Part shown: positions 9,538 through 17,946 of the stretch, one piece after another
Position numbering within the stretch: position 1 is the stretch's first letter
How the letters are laid out: each line of letters starts with the position of its first letter
From: Occultella gossypii
GTDB taxonomy: Bacteria > Actinomycetota > Actinomycetes > Actinomycetales > Beutenbergiaceae
Direction of reading: 5' to 3'
Assembly (NCBI RefSeq): GCF_019947135.1
Contig: NZ_JAGSHT010000016.1
Location: 124,001-188,000 of the forward strand
DNA: 64,000 bases
The notes under the pieces: model-generated
Databases searched by the model: none
Told to the model about the DNA's origin: nothing
What the model saw: only the letters and a program-made list of their open reading frames with translations
Translations under genes and position numbers: made by a program

Positions 9538-10857
9538 TCAGTTGTTCTCGAGGTACGTGGCGGTCTGCTCGTATCCCTGGGCGACAAATTCCTCGGCGCT
9601 GATCGAGCCGGAGAAGAGGGCATCGTCCAACGGGTTCATGACGTCGCTCCACCAACCGGGGTTCGTCGCGGGGGCCAGGTCGTTGGAACCGGTCGTGACC
9701 TCGGCTGCGGCGATCGCCTCGGCGAGTGGGCCGAGGGCAGGCGGCACCTCGACGGCCGTGTGAGCTGCCATGAAGCCTGCCTCCGTGGAGTAGAGGGCCT
9801 GGTATTCCTCCTGCGCCGCGAAGGCGAGGAAGTCCGTGGCCGCCTCGGAGTTCTCGCTGGCGGCGTTCACCGCGAGACCACTGGCCGTGACATCGATGGT
9901 GGGGTATCCGCCGTCGACCATCGGGAACACGAAGGTCGAGGCCTCGAAGCCCTCGGCCTGCAGTTCCGCCGTCTCCCCGCCCATGTAACTGCCGTTGAGC
10001 ATGAAGGCGTACTCGTCGTTCGCCCACGCGACCTGGGCCGCCGGGAACTGGGTGCCCATGTAGTCCTGCTGGAAGTAGCCGCCGTCGACCAGTTGCTGCA
10101 CCATCTGCGCGGACGCCAGTACGTGGTCGGAGTTCCAGTTCTCGGCGTCCTCTCCGAGCGCCCGTAGCGAGCCGGGTCCACCGTTGCGCATCATCGCCTG
10201 AAGGAACCAGAACATGTTGTAGCCGGAGACGGATCCGTCAGCCCCCAGCGGCACCTCGCCATTCGCCTTCAGTTCGTCAAGGAGCGCGATGAAGTCCTCC
10301 CAGGTGGCCGGCGGTTGCTCCTGCAGTTCGGGGAACCGGGCGGCGTTGAACCAGATCCCGCTCGACGTGATGTAGGTGGGCAGGATGGCGAGGCCGTCCT
10401 CGCTCGACCCGGCCGCGACGATGCTCGGGGCGAGCGTCTCGCCGACGGTGCCACCGTCACCAGGAACCTCCTGATCGAGCAGCCCGTCGAGATTGGCGAC
10501 GAAGCCTCGCTCGTGCAGATCCAGGATGTTGCGGGTGCCGGCGTCGAAGAGATCTGGGCCCGTCCCGGTGCCCAGCGCGTTGATCAGGTTGGTGGTGACG
10601 TCACGCCCGAGGTAGCGCACGTCGATCTCGATCCCGGTCTCATCCGTGTAGTCGGCGGCGAGCCGTTCGAAGATCTCCTGTTGTGGTTCGCCGATGTTCC
10701 AGGCGGACCAGTAGGTGAGGGTCACGTCCTGCGCGGTGGCCGCATCGTCACCGGTCTCGTCCTCCTGGAACTGGGTGCCGCAGGCGGCCACCATCGCCGT
10801 CACCAGACCGGCCGTGAGGACAACGTGGGCGGCTCTGCCCAGCGTTCGTGCTGACAT
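9538..10857 (-). CDS. Sugar ABC importer substrate-binding lipoprotein
   Basis: Extracellular family 1 solute-binding protein that delivers a sugar to the two permeases encoded next. 439 residues from ATG 10857; signal peptide with lipobox MVAAC, lipidated Cys26, then an acidic linker. The start of the mature fold is typical (VTLTYWSAWNIGEPQQEIFERLAADY). The longer frame to 10923 adds a non-family N-terminus, and AAAGG lies upstream of the chosen ATG. First gene of the import operon; the GntR/LacI-type regulator gene ends 93 bases upstream on the same strand. Confidence 0.92.
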   Translation of the reverse strand: MSARTLGRAAHVVLTAGLVTAMVAACGTQFQEDETGDDAATAQDVTLTYWSAWNIGEPQQEIFERLAADYTDETGIEIDVRYLGRDVTTNLINALGTGTGPDLFDAGTRNILDLHERGFVANLDGLLDQEVPGDGGTVGETLAPSIVAAGSSEDGLAILPTYITSSGIWFNAARFPELQEQPPATWEDFIALLDELKANGEVPLGADGSVSGYNMFWFLQAMMRNGGPGSLRALGEDAENWNSDHVLASAQMVQQLVDGGYFQQDYMGTQFPAAQVAWANDEYAFMLNGSYMGGETAELQAEGFEASTFVFPMVDGGYPTIDVTASGLAVNAASENSEAATDFLAFAAQEEYQALYSTEAGFMAAHTAVEVPPALGPLAEAIAAAEVTTGSNDLAPATNPGWWSDVMNPLDDALFSGSISAEEFVAQGYEQTATYLENN

Positions 10858-10950
10858 GAGTGATGCCTTTCGTCTGTTGGTGCCCGGCTGCCCGGGACAT
10901 GCGAGTAGTCGAACCGGCCACAACGGGACGAATACAGAAGGAGTGATGGC

Positions 10951-12096
10951 CTAAGTCGCCGCGGACGGGTTCGGCCCGCGTTTGGCCCCGCAAGACTCCC
11001 GGACGACGATCCGCGGCCTGATGCGGATCTGATGAATGGGACAGGCCTCGCCCTCGGCCAGTCTTTGGAGCAGGATCTGCGCCGCCATTCGTCCGATGCG
11101 ATGCTTCGGTGGGGCGACAGCCGTCAGTGGCACCTCGGCGATGTCCGCCGTCTCGTCGTCGTAGGAGACCAAGGCGAGGTCCTCCGGCACGCGCAGTCCG
11201 CGCCTGCGGGCCGCGCCCTCGAGCAGCGTCGCCTCCCGATCTCCGAACACGAGTGCCGCCGTCGCCCGCGCGGTCTGCAGCGCGTCCAGCGCGTCCTCCG
11301 CACGTCGCGCCTCCCATTCCTCGTACTCGGCCTTGAAGATGGGAATCTCGGGCAGCTGCAGGCTGCTGATCGCCCGGGAGTACCCGTGCTGGACGGCGAA
11401 TCCGGTGTTCGACCGGCCACGCAACAGCAGTGCGATGCGCCGGTGCCCCAACCTGTTCAGATATCTCACGGCGTCGTGGGCACCGGCCTGATGGTCGGAG
11501 CAAACGTGCTCGGTCTCGTCGCCCGGGCCCAGGTCCATCAGGCTCCGTTCCAGAAGCACCACGGGCACCGGTAATGCCATGAGCTGTTCCGCACGGTCCT
11601 GTGGACTGGTCAACTGCACGAACGTCGGCACCAGCAGGAGTCCGTCCACCTCGGCCGAGAGCAGCCGCTCGATGCAGTCGTCCTCGCGACGGGGGTCGTA
11701 GTTGTAGGTCGCGAGTTGCAGGGAGGCACCCTCCGCGGTGAGCGCGGACTCGATTCCCTGGAGCACTCGCGGGTAGTACAGCCTGGTGTCCGGCAGGAGC
11801 ACGCCGATGTTCGCCCGGCTCCGCGGGCGCGTGCGCCGCTGCAGCACCACGAATGTACCGGCGCCCTGCCGGCGTTCGACCAGCCCTTCGGCTTCCAGTT
11901 CCTCGACCGCGCGCCGAACGGTGTTCAAGGAGTAGCCCGTGCTGGTCATGAGCTGCTGCTCGGTGGGCAGGCGGTCACCGAGCGCCCAGGTTCCGGCGAG
12001 GATGCCGCGGCGGAGATTGTCTGCGACGGTCTGGAACTTGAGCGTGCGCGCACCGCCATCGCGAGGGTCCACCAAGGCCCCGTCAGAGACGGTCAC
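10951..12096 (-). CDS. GntR-HTH/LacI-sensor hybrid transcriptional regulator
   Basis: A repressor with an N-terminal GntR winged helix (residues about 18-80: LRRGILAGTWALGDRLPTEQ, then SLNTVRRAVEELEAEGLVER and AGTFV) fused to a LacI/periplasmic-binding-like sugar sensor (ANIGVLLPDTRLYYPRVLQGI onward), the architecture of AraR-type regulators. It likely senses a sugar and controls the import operon directly downstream. The GTG at 12096 is chosen for a GGAG 8 bases upstream; a GTG at 12177 would add 27 residues with no ribosome site. 381 residues. No clear operator was found in 10858-10950. Confidence 0.85.
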   Translation of the reverse strand: MTVSDGALVDPRDGGARTLKFQTVADNLRRGILAGTWALGDRLPTEQQLMTSTGYSLNTVRRAVEELEAEGLVERRQGAGTFVVLQRRTRPRSRANIGVLLPDTRLYYPRVLQGIESALTAEGASLQLATYNYDPRREDDCIERLLSAEVDGLLLVPTFVQLTSPQDRAEQLMALPVPVVLLERSLMDLGPGDETEHVCSDHQAGAHDAVRYLNRLGHRRIALLLRGRSNTGFAVQHGYSRAISSLQLPEIPIFKAEYEEWEARRAEDALDALQTARATAALVFGDREATLLEGAARRRGLRVPEDLALVSYDDETADIAEVPLTAVAPPKHRIGRMAAQILLQRLAEGEACPIHQIRIRPRIVVRESCGAKRGPNPSAAT

Positions 12097-12390
12097 CGGC
12101 ACTGCTCCGCGCGGTGGGTGGGCCGCTGTGCGAAATGCGCCCACGCCGACCGTTTGGTGTTCCGAAGGCGCAGCCACACGCGGCGCCGGTCGAGCCGGTG
12201 CGACCTCCGCCGTCGGCGGCTGCCCGTCACCGCGGCGACCTCGACACCGGTCGGCTCATTGCTCAGCCTGGCCATCCCGCCACCGCGGAGCACGACGGCT
12301 GCCTCGACACGATCCTGACACGCACCGCTCCCTTGACCTCGCACGGCGTCATCGCCTGCTCGGCAAGGCTAGGCGAATCGCATGGAATGA
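12097..12390. other. Intergenic stretch upstream of the hybrid regulator
   Basis: About 290 bases that must hold the regulator promoter on the minus strand. No ORF with a ribosome site and recognisable product, no strong hairpin and no clean palindrome were seen. It leads into the gene graveyard that starts near 12391. Confidence 0.4.
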
Positions 12391-12600
12391 ATGCAGCATG
12401 TCTCAGGGAGGGTTCGTGTCCGGCCGGATCTCGGATGCGGAACAGGCGAGCTAGCCGACATCGCCGCACGCCACGGGCGCCTGGGCCAGCCTCGTGGCTG
12501 GATCATCCTTAGGACCCGATCGTGGGACGTCCTCGTTGACCTGGCCGCGGGTGGCCGGGCACTGGAGTTCGCGGGCGGAACGGGCCGGGACTGGCTGCTT
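12391..12600 (+). pseudogene. Remnant of a SAM-dependent methyltransferase
   Basis: Two motif-I-like stretches sit in one forward frame: LGCGTGELADIAARHGR (about 12440) and DVLVDLAAGGRALEFAGGTGR (about 12525-12590). The second matches the opening of class I methyltransferases (acidic residue, then ALE-x-GxGTGR). Nothing of the rest of the fold follows; the frame runs straight into the DUF1016 remnant. No start codon with a ribosome site. Read as decayed fragments, not as a working gene. Confidence 0.45.
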
Positions 12601-13383
12601 CGTGGTCGAGGTGATCGTTCCGCAGCCGGCGAGCGCCGGGCGCCGCACCGAAATGTTGCGTCTGTGCTGGTCGGTCGGGCGCAACATCCTCGAGCGGCAG
12701 CGAACGGCGGGCTGGGGACACAAGGTGATCGACCGCCTGGCAGCGGACCTCAAGCGCGAGTTTCCGGATCAGCGAGGCTGGTCACCGTCGAACCTGAAGA
12801 ACATGCGCCGCATCACGGAACCCTGGCCCATGCTTGAGTAGTTCGGCCAACAGCCTGTTGGCCGATTGCCCTGGGGCAACGTCGTCGTGTTACTCGAGCG
12901 ACTCGGCACGCGTGCCGATCGCGACTGGTACGCCGCTCGCACTACGGAGGCTGGTCACGTGCGGTGCTTGAGCATCAGATCAGGGCTGGCTCACGCGCCG
13001 CGGTGGGGTCGGCCCGACGAACTTCACGACCACCCCTTGAGGCAGCCGACTCCGACCTCGCGCAGCAGCTGGTCAAGGACTCGTAGGTGCTTGAACACCT
13101 TGGCCTGGTGGAGAAGGTGGCCGAACGCGAAGTCGAACAGGCTCTCATCGTCCGCTTCAGGACACGATGCTCGCTCGGGCGCGGGATGGCCTTCATCGGG
13201 CGCCAGATCCATTTATCGGGCACCGGTGAGTCCGGACCGGCCGTCCGGAACGCCTTGGCCAGCACCAGTGCGCCCGTGGCGGTCGCGGACTATCAAGGGT
13301 TGCCGGCCGACGCTCGCGAAGTACTCCCAGCTGCGGCCGAACTCGAAGCCGTCATCGAGGATGAGATGGACCATCACGCTTGA
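12600..13383 (+). pseudogene. DUF1016 (YhcG-type PDDEXK) nuclease pseudogene
   Basis: Decayed copy of a DUF1016 protein, a family of PDDEXK-superfamily nucleases often found near restriction and mobile genes. Family blocks appear in order but in different frames: SVGRNILERQ then GWGHKVIDRLAADLKREFPD and SPSNLKNMRRI (to 12838), in-frame TAG at 12839, GRLPWGNVVVLLERLGTRADRDWYA (to about 12945), a frameshift, WSRAVLEHQI and ADSDLAQQLVKDS, TAG at 13084 where homologues have Tyr, then LEHLGLVEKVAEREVEQAL, AFIGRQIHLSGTG and a tail GLPADAREVLP. The catalytic core between GRQIHL and the tail (normally containing DLLF and ELK) is deleted. Two nonsense codons, at least one frameshift and one deletion make it non-functional. 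Confidence 0.8.
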
Positions 13384-13395
13384 GCGTGCGTCGAG

Positions 13396-13437
13396 TCAGC
13401 CGTGGCTCCGCTGCGGACTGACTATCACCTCGATGTC
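13396..13437 (-). repeat. Copy of the deoR 3' end (42 bp)
   Basis: Read on the minus strand this stretch encodes DIEVIVSPQRSHG followed by a stop, almost the same as DVEVIVSPQRDRG-stop at the end of the intact DeoR gene (13576-13617), 180 bases away. It is a truncated duplicate of that gene's last 13 codons plus stop, with several substitutions, and is not expressed as a gene. Confidence 0.75.
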
Positions 13438-13440
13438 GAG

Positions 13441-13572
13441 GCCGAGCGTGTCATCGTGCGGCGCACCCGCCGGATGCACCGCAGAATCGCACGCTCAGCC
13501 CGGCACCCGGAGGCCGACCGTGCCATCGTGCGGCCCATCCGGCGCACGCGCCGCAGGACCGCACGCTCGCCG
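13441..13572. repeat. Two imperfect direct repeats, 72-bp period
   Basis: About 60 bases starting at 13441 (GCCGAGCGTGTCATCGTGCG) recur from 13513 (GCCGACCGTGCCATCGTGCG) at roughly 80 percent identity, both ending CCGCACGCTC-like. The pair fills the space between the deoR 3'-end copy and the real deoR stop, so the interval looks like a diverged tandem duplication of a deoR 3'-flanking segment. A long forward frame covering it is arginine-rich and not a gene. Confidence 0.6.
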
Positions 13573-13575
13573 CGG

Positions 13576-14376
13576 TCAGCCCCGATCCCGCTGCGGGCTG
13601 ACGATCACCTCGACGTCCGCGCGCGCCAGCGCCTGCGCCAGCGCGGCGCCGGGCTCGGCGTCGGTGACCAGTGTGTGCATCTCCTCGAGCGAGCAGGTCC
13701 GCGCGAACGCGGCGTGGTCGAACTTGGTGGAGTCCGCCACCACCACCACGCGCCGCGCGCTGCTCAGCATGCGGTGGTTCACGTGCGCCTCCGCGTCGTC
13801 GGCGGTGGTCGCGCCACGCTCGGCATCGAGCCCGTCCACGCCGATGAACGCGACGTCGATGACGACTTCGGACAGGGTGGCAGCGGCGATCGGCCCGACC
13901 AGCTCGAAGGTCTGGGACCGAGCCACTCCCCCGGTCAGCACCAGCTTCACATGGGGCCGGATGGCCAGCTCGTAGGCGATGTTCAGGGCGTTCGTCATGA
14001 CCGTCACGCCGGAGCCCACCTTCGGCACCAGATCCCCCCGTGCCGCCAGCGCCCGGCCCAGCTCGGACGTGGTGGTGCCGCCGGTCAGTCCCACGACGTC
14101 GCCGGGGCTCACGAGTGCCGCGGCCGTCGCAGCGATCGCGCGCTTGGCGTGGGCGTTCCTCGCGATCCGGTACGCCATCGGGAGCTCGTACGCACTCGCG
14201 ATGGCGATGGCACCGCCGTGGGTGCGCGTCACCAGACCCTGGTCGGTGAGCACCGAGAGGTCACGGCGAGCGGTCGCCAGTGAGGTCCCGAACAGTTCCG
14301 CGATCTCCTCGACGCTGATTCGATCCTGCGTGCTGATCGTCGCCAGGATCTGGTCGAGGCGCTGCTGCTGTCTCAC
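13576..14376 (-). CDS. DeoR/GlpR-family transcriptional regulator
   Basis: Repressor with an N-terminal DeoR helix-turn-helix (VRQQQRLDQIL, then SVEEIAELFGTSLATARRDL and THGGA) and a C-terminal sugar-phosphate sensor with the family motifs GLTGGTTTSELGRAL, LVLTGGVA and ADSTKFDH. 266 residues from GTG 14376, which has GAAGGGA 6 bases upstream; a GTG at 14394 is less likely. It is divergent from the Ugp-like importer and glycerophosphodiesterase operon, so glycerol phosphate or a related phosphorylated intermediate is a sensible effector, as for GlpR. That link is inference from position. Confidence 0.9.
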   Translation of the reverse strand: MRQQQRLDQILATISTQDRISVEEIAELFGTSLATARRDLSVLTDQGLVTRTHGGAIAIASAYELPMAYRIARNAHAKRAIAATAAALVSPGDVVGLTGGTTTSELGRALAARGDLVPKVGSGVTVMTNALNIAYELAIRPHVKLVLTGGVARSQTFELVGPIAAATLSEVVIDVAFIGVDGLDAERGATTADDAEAHVNHRMLSSARRVVVVADSTKFDHAAFARTCSLEEMHTLVTDAEPGAALAQALARADVEVIVSPQRDRG

Positions 14377-14445
14377 GTCATTCCCTTCGGGCACCCCAGT
14401 GCACCCTGCTGATCTCCAGCGTAGGGACCCGAACGGGCCCGCAGG

Positions 14446-14485
14446 TGAACAATGGTTGAACGCGCGACGAATGATCGATTATGAC
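14446..14485 (+). promoter_or_regulatory. Candidate promoter and DeoR site of the Ugp-like operon
   Basis: TTGAAC (14456-14461), 18 bases, then TATGAC (14480-14485) makes a fair sigma70-type promoter. The -35 box is part of a direct repeat TGAAC (14446-14450 and 14457-14461, 11-base period); DeoR-family proteins often bind direct repeats, so the regulator encoded divergently could block the promoter here. A further small hairpin (GACCGCC-AGT-GGCGGTC) lies near 14560-14576 before the leader ORF. Confidence 0.4.
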
Positions 14486-14600
14486 GTTTAGCGCGCATGT
14501 CGCGCAGATTCACTCGACACGACCTGCTTGCGGCGCTATCGTGCAAAGGCTTTAACGGACCGCCAGTGGCGGTCTCCTTGCATGTCCCAAAGGAGCGACT

Positions 14601-14660
14601 ATGAGCATGACCGACCCCGTGGCGCCCCGACGCTACGACCCCACGGTGTCCCGGCGATGA
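14601..14660 (+). CDS. Possible 19-residue leader peptide coupled to the permease
   Basis: An ATG at 14601 follows an excellent ribosome site (AAAGGAG, 5 bases before). It opens MSMTDPVAPRRYDPTVSRR and stops with the TGA at 14658-14660, which overlaps the ATG of the downstream permease (14657) as ATGA. The permease start itself has no good ribosome site, so ribosomes probably reach it by finishing this peptide. The peptide may only serve coupling; no regulatory codon run is obvious. Alternatively the ribosome site serves a longer permease form in a different frame, which the sequence does not allow. Confidence 0.5.
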   Translation: MSMTDPVAPRRYDPTVSRR

Positions 14661-15610
14661 CGGCGCAGACCGCCACCCCGACGGCAACGGCGCCGAGCCA
14701 GCCCCATTCGGCACAACGCCGCGCGGCGCAGCGCCGCAAACGGCTGCGCAACCTGGGCTTCTTCGCCCTGCTGGCCGGACCGAACATCGCCCTGCTGCTG
14801 ATCTTCGTGTACCGGCCGCTGCTGCTGAGCTTCTACTACTCGATGCTGCAGTGGAACATGGGCTCGAGCGTGGCCCGGTTCATCGGCTTCGAGAACTACG
14901 TCCGCTGGTTCACCGACCCGGACACCCCGCAGGTGATGGGAACCACCGCGATCTTCGCGGTGACCACCGTGGGCGGCTCCCTGGTGCTCGGCCTGGGCCT
15001 GGCGCTGCTGCTGAACAAGAAGATCTTCGGACGGGGCATCGCCCGCACCGTGGCGTTCGCGCCGTACGTGCTGTCCGGGATCGCGGTCGGCATGCTCTGG
15101 CTGTACATCTTCGACCCGCGGTACGGCCTGCTCTCCACGCTGCTGGAGGCGATCGGGCTCAGCTCCCCGCAGTGGTACACCACCTCGCCGTGGGCCCTGA
15201 TCATGATCATCATCGTCTACCTGTGGAAGCACGTCGGGTACGTCGCGCTGATCTATCTGGCCGGGCTGCAGGGCGTGCCGCAGGACCTGCATGACGCCGC
15301 GGCGATCGACGGGGCCGGCAAGACGCGCACGTTCTGGTCAATCGTGCTGCCGCTGCTCGGCCCGGTGACGTTCTTCCTGCTGATCACCACGATCCTGAGC
15401 TCGCTGCAGTCCTTCGACCTGATCAAGGCGATGACCGACGGCGGACCGCTCGGCTCGACGACGACGCTCATGTACCAGATCTACGTCGAGGGCTTCCAGA
15501 CCGGCCGCGCCGGCTTCGCCTCCGCCGCCGCAACCATCCTGTTCGTGATCCTGCTGGTGATCACGGCCGTCCAGCTGAAGTTCATGGAACGAAAGGTCCA
15601 CTACGCATGA
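14657..15610 (+). CDS. Sugar/glycerophosphodiester ABC importer permease, UgpA type
   Basis: Membrane subunit of a CUT1 importer. 317 residues; basic N-terminus (RRAAQRRKRLRN), six membrane segments, EAA loop HDAAAIDGAGKTRTFWSIVLPLL. Start at ATG 14657 overlaps the stop of the short leader ORF and a longer frame from 14528 has no ribosome site. It overlaps the second permease by ATGA. The operon goes on to a binding protein and a glycerophosphodiesterase, which points to a Ugp-like system for glycerophosphodiesters or glycerol phosphate. No ATPase gene. Confidence 0.9.
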   Translation: MTAQTATPTATAPSQPHSAQRRAAQRRKRLRNLGFFALLAGPNIALLLIFVYRPLLLSFYYSMLQWNMGSSVARFIGFENYVRWFTDPDTPQVMGTTAIFAVTTVGGSLVLGLGLALLLNKKIFGRGIARTVAFAPYVLSGIAVGMLWLYIFDPRYGLLSTLLEAIGLSSPQWYTTSPWALIMIIIVYLWKHVGYVALIYLAGLQGVPQDLHDAAAIDGAGKTRTFWSIVLPLLGPVTFFLLITTILSSLQSFDLIKAMTDGGPLGSTTTLMYQIYVEGFQTGRAGFASAAATILFVILLVITAVQLKFMERKVHYA

Positions 15611-16506
15611 GCACCACAGTGGACGAACGCGTCGATGCACCCACGCCGGCCGGAACGGACCAGCCCAAGGGCCGCCGTCGACCATTCCGTGCGCACCTGG
15701 ACGCCGGTCTGTACCTGACCCTGATCGCCGCGATCCTGGTCATGTCGGTGCCGCTGATCTGGATGTTCCTGGCCAGTTTCAAGGAGTCCGGCGAGATCTA
15801 CTCGGTGCCGCTGCAATGGCTGCCGGAGGCGTTCGAGTGGGCCAACTACGAGCAGGTCGCCACGTCCATCCCGATCGGGCGGATGTTCGCCAACAGCGTG
15901 TTCCTGACCATCGCCGGTGCCGGGCTGAAGGTCTTCCTCGGCCTGACCTGTGCGTACGCGCTCGTGTTCATCGACGTCCCGTTCAAGAGGGTCGCCTTCG
16001 TGGTGGTGATCTTCGCGCTGCTGATCCCGTCCCAGATCACGATCATCCCCAACTACACCCTGATCGCCTCGCTCGGCTGGCTGAACACCTACCAGGGCAT
16101 CCTGGTGCCTGGACTGGCGAGTGCGTTCGGCACGTTCCTGTTCCGTCAGCACTTCCGGTCCCTGCCGATCTCGGTGCTCGAGGCGGCGCAGATGGACGGC
16201 GCCGGGCACTGGCGCCGGCTCTGGCGGTTCGTGGTGCCGATGTCGATGCCCACGATCGCCGCCGTGGGGCTCATCTCCCTGGTCGCGGAGTGGAACGACT
16301 ACCTGTGGCCGATGCTCGTCACGGACAACACGGACACGATGACCCTCCCGGTCGGGCTGACCCTGCTGCAGAGCCTCGACGGCCTCCAGAACTGGGGCGT
16401 CCTGATGGCCGCCACGGTGGTGGTGACCACTCCGATGCTGCTCATCTTCCTGGTCCTGCAGCGTCGCCTCGTCTCCGGCCTCACCGCGGGCGCCGTCACC
16501 GGCTGA
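15607..16506 (+). CDS. ABC importer permease, UgpE/MalG type
   Basis: Second membrane subunit of the Ugp-like importer. 299 residues, six membrane segments, EAA loop LEAAQMDGAGHWRRLWRFVVP and C-terminal SGLTAGAVTG, the normal MalG-type ending. Translationally coupled to the first permease (ATGA at 15607-15610). A 60-base gap with GAAGGAAG precedes the binding protein gene downstream. Confidence 0.92.
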   Translation: MSTTVDERVDAPTPAGTDQPKGRRRPFRAHLDAGLYLTLIAAILVMSVPLIWMFLASFKESGEIYSVPLQWLPEAFEWANYEQVATSIPIGRMFANSVFLTIAGAGLKVFLGLTCAYALVFIDVPFKRVAFVVVIFALLIPSQITIIPNYTLIASLGWLNTYQGILVPGLASAFGTFLFRQHFRSLPISVLEAAQMDGAGHWRRLWRFVVPMSMPTIAAVGLISLVAEWNDYLWPMLVTDNTDTMTLPVGLTLLQSLDGLQNWGVLMAATVVVTTPMLLIFLVLQRRLVSGLTAGAVTG

Positions 16507-16566
16507 TCCGCCCGCACCCCAGGAACTACGCCTGTTCATCCCCCCATAAGAAGAAGGAAGCGCACC

Positions 16567-17946
16567 ATGACGACGTCACGTCGCACCACACCGCTGTGGA
16601 CCCCCTCCCGCCGCAGCCTGCTCCAGCTGAGCGGCCTCGGCGCCGCCGGCGGGCTGCTCGCCGCCTGCAGCGGCCCGTCCGTCGGAGGAGGGGGCGGCGA
16701 AGAGGAGGAGGGCGAAGCGACCGACTGGGCCTCCATCGAGCCGGCCACGGAGATCACCTGGTGGTCCAACCACCCGGGGAACACGAAGGAGCTCGAGGAG
16801 TCCTACATCGCGGCCTTCAATGAGGAATACCCGGACATCAAGATCAACCACGTCACCGCGGGCGCCAACTACGACGAGATCGCCCAGCGGTTCCAGGCGG
16901 CCTCCGGCACCGACGACCTGCCGGACCTGGTCATCGCCTCCGACGTGTGGTGGTTCCGGTACTTCATCAACGGTCAGATCATGGCCATCGATGACGTGTT
17001 CGACCACCTCGAGGTGGACACCGACGACTACGTCGAGACGCTCTACAGCGACTACGAGTACGAGGGCAAGCACTACGCCGCCCCGTACGCCCGCTCCACC
17101 CCGCTCTTCTACTACAACAAGGACATCTGGGCCGCCGCGGGCCTGCCGGACCGCGGCCCCGAGACCTGGGCGGAGCTCCAGGAGTGGGCACCCGCGCTGC
17201 AGGCCCAGGTGCCGGCGGACGGCCAGGCGCTCGGCCTCGGCATCGGCCCGTCCTGGGCCGGCTGGTGGTTCTCCAACGTGATCTGGGGTCTCGGCGGCAA
17301 CATGAGCGACGAGTGGACGGTCACCCTGGACACCGAGGAGGCGCTGGCCGCAGGAGCGTTCGTGCGGGACATGTACAACGGCGAGGCCGCGTTCGCCGGC
17401 CTCGGCTCGGACACGAACGCGGACTTCCAGGCGGGCATCTTCGCCTGTCTGCTGGGGTCCACCGGTTCCCTGAAGGGCCACCTGGACGCGGCCCCGTTCG
17501 AGCTCGGCACCGCGTTCCTTCCGAACGGTCCGGTGGACGCCCCGAACGTGCCCACCGGCGGCACCGGGCTGGCCATTCCGTCCTCGCGGACCCCCGAGCA
17601 GCAGCTCGCCGCGGCGATGTTCCTGAAGTTCCTCACCGAGAGGGACAACACCGCCCTGTTCTCGCAGTCCACCGGGTATATGCCGGTGCGCACCTCCGCG
17701 GTCGAGGGCGAGATCATGGCCGCCGTGTACGAGGAGACCCCGCAGTTCCGCACGTCCGTCGACCAGCTGCAGCAGAAGACGCGGGTCCAGGACTGGGTCC
17801 GGGTGTTCACCCCGGGCGGTGACCAGATCATCACCGACGGCATCGAGGAGCTCGTCCTGGCCGGCGCCAACCCCGAGGACGTGTTCCCGGACGTCTCCTC
17901 CAAGCTGGACGTGGCCTTCGAGGACAACGTGGAGCCGTACCTGTGA
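16567..17946 (+). CDS. ABC importer substrate-binding protein, UgpB-like
   Basis: Extracellular family 1 binding protein, 459 residues. Tat-type signal (SRRSLLQLSG, Arg15-Arg16) with a lipobox LAAC, lipidated Cys34, then a Gly/Glu-rich linker. Mature start ITWWSNHPGNTKELEESYIAAFNEEYPDI shares the UgpB/MalE pattern. It is the third gene of the importer operon and its stop overlaps the GTG start of a glycerophosphodiesterase, so a glycerophosphodiester (for example glycerophosphocholine) is a reasonable ligand; direct sequence proof is lacking. Confidence 0.9.
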   Translation: MTTSRRTTPLWTPSRRSLLQLSGLGAAGGLLAACSGPSVGGGGGEEEEGEATDWASIEPATEITWWSNHPGNTKELEESYIAAFNEEYPDIKINHVTAGANYDEIAQRFQAASGTDDLPDLVIASDVWWFRYFINGQIMAIDDVFDHLEVDTDDYVETLYSDYEYEGKHYAAPYARSTPLFYYNKDIWAAAGLPDRGPETWAELQEWAPALQAQVPADGQALGLGIGPSWAGWWFSNVIWGLGGNMSDEWTVTLDTEEALAAGAFVRDMYNGEAAFAGLGSDTNADFQAGIFACLLGSTGSLKGHLDAAPFELGTAFLPNGPVDAPNVPTGGTGLAIPSSRTPEQQLAAAMFLKFLTERDNTALFSQSTGYMPVRTSAVEGEIMAAVYEETPQFRTSVDQLQQKTRVQDWVRVFTPGGDQIITDGIEELVLAGANPEDVFPDVSSKLDVAFEDNVEPYL

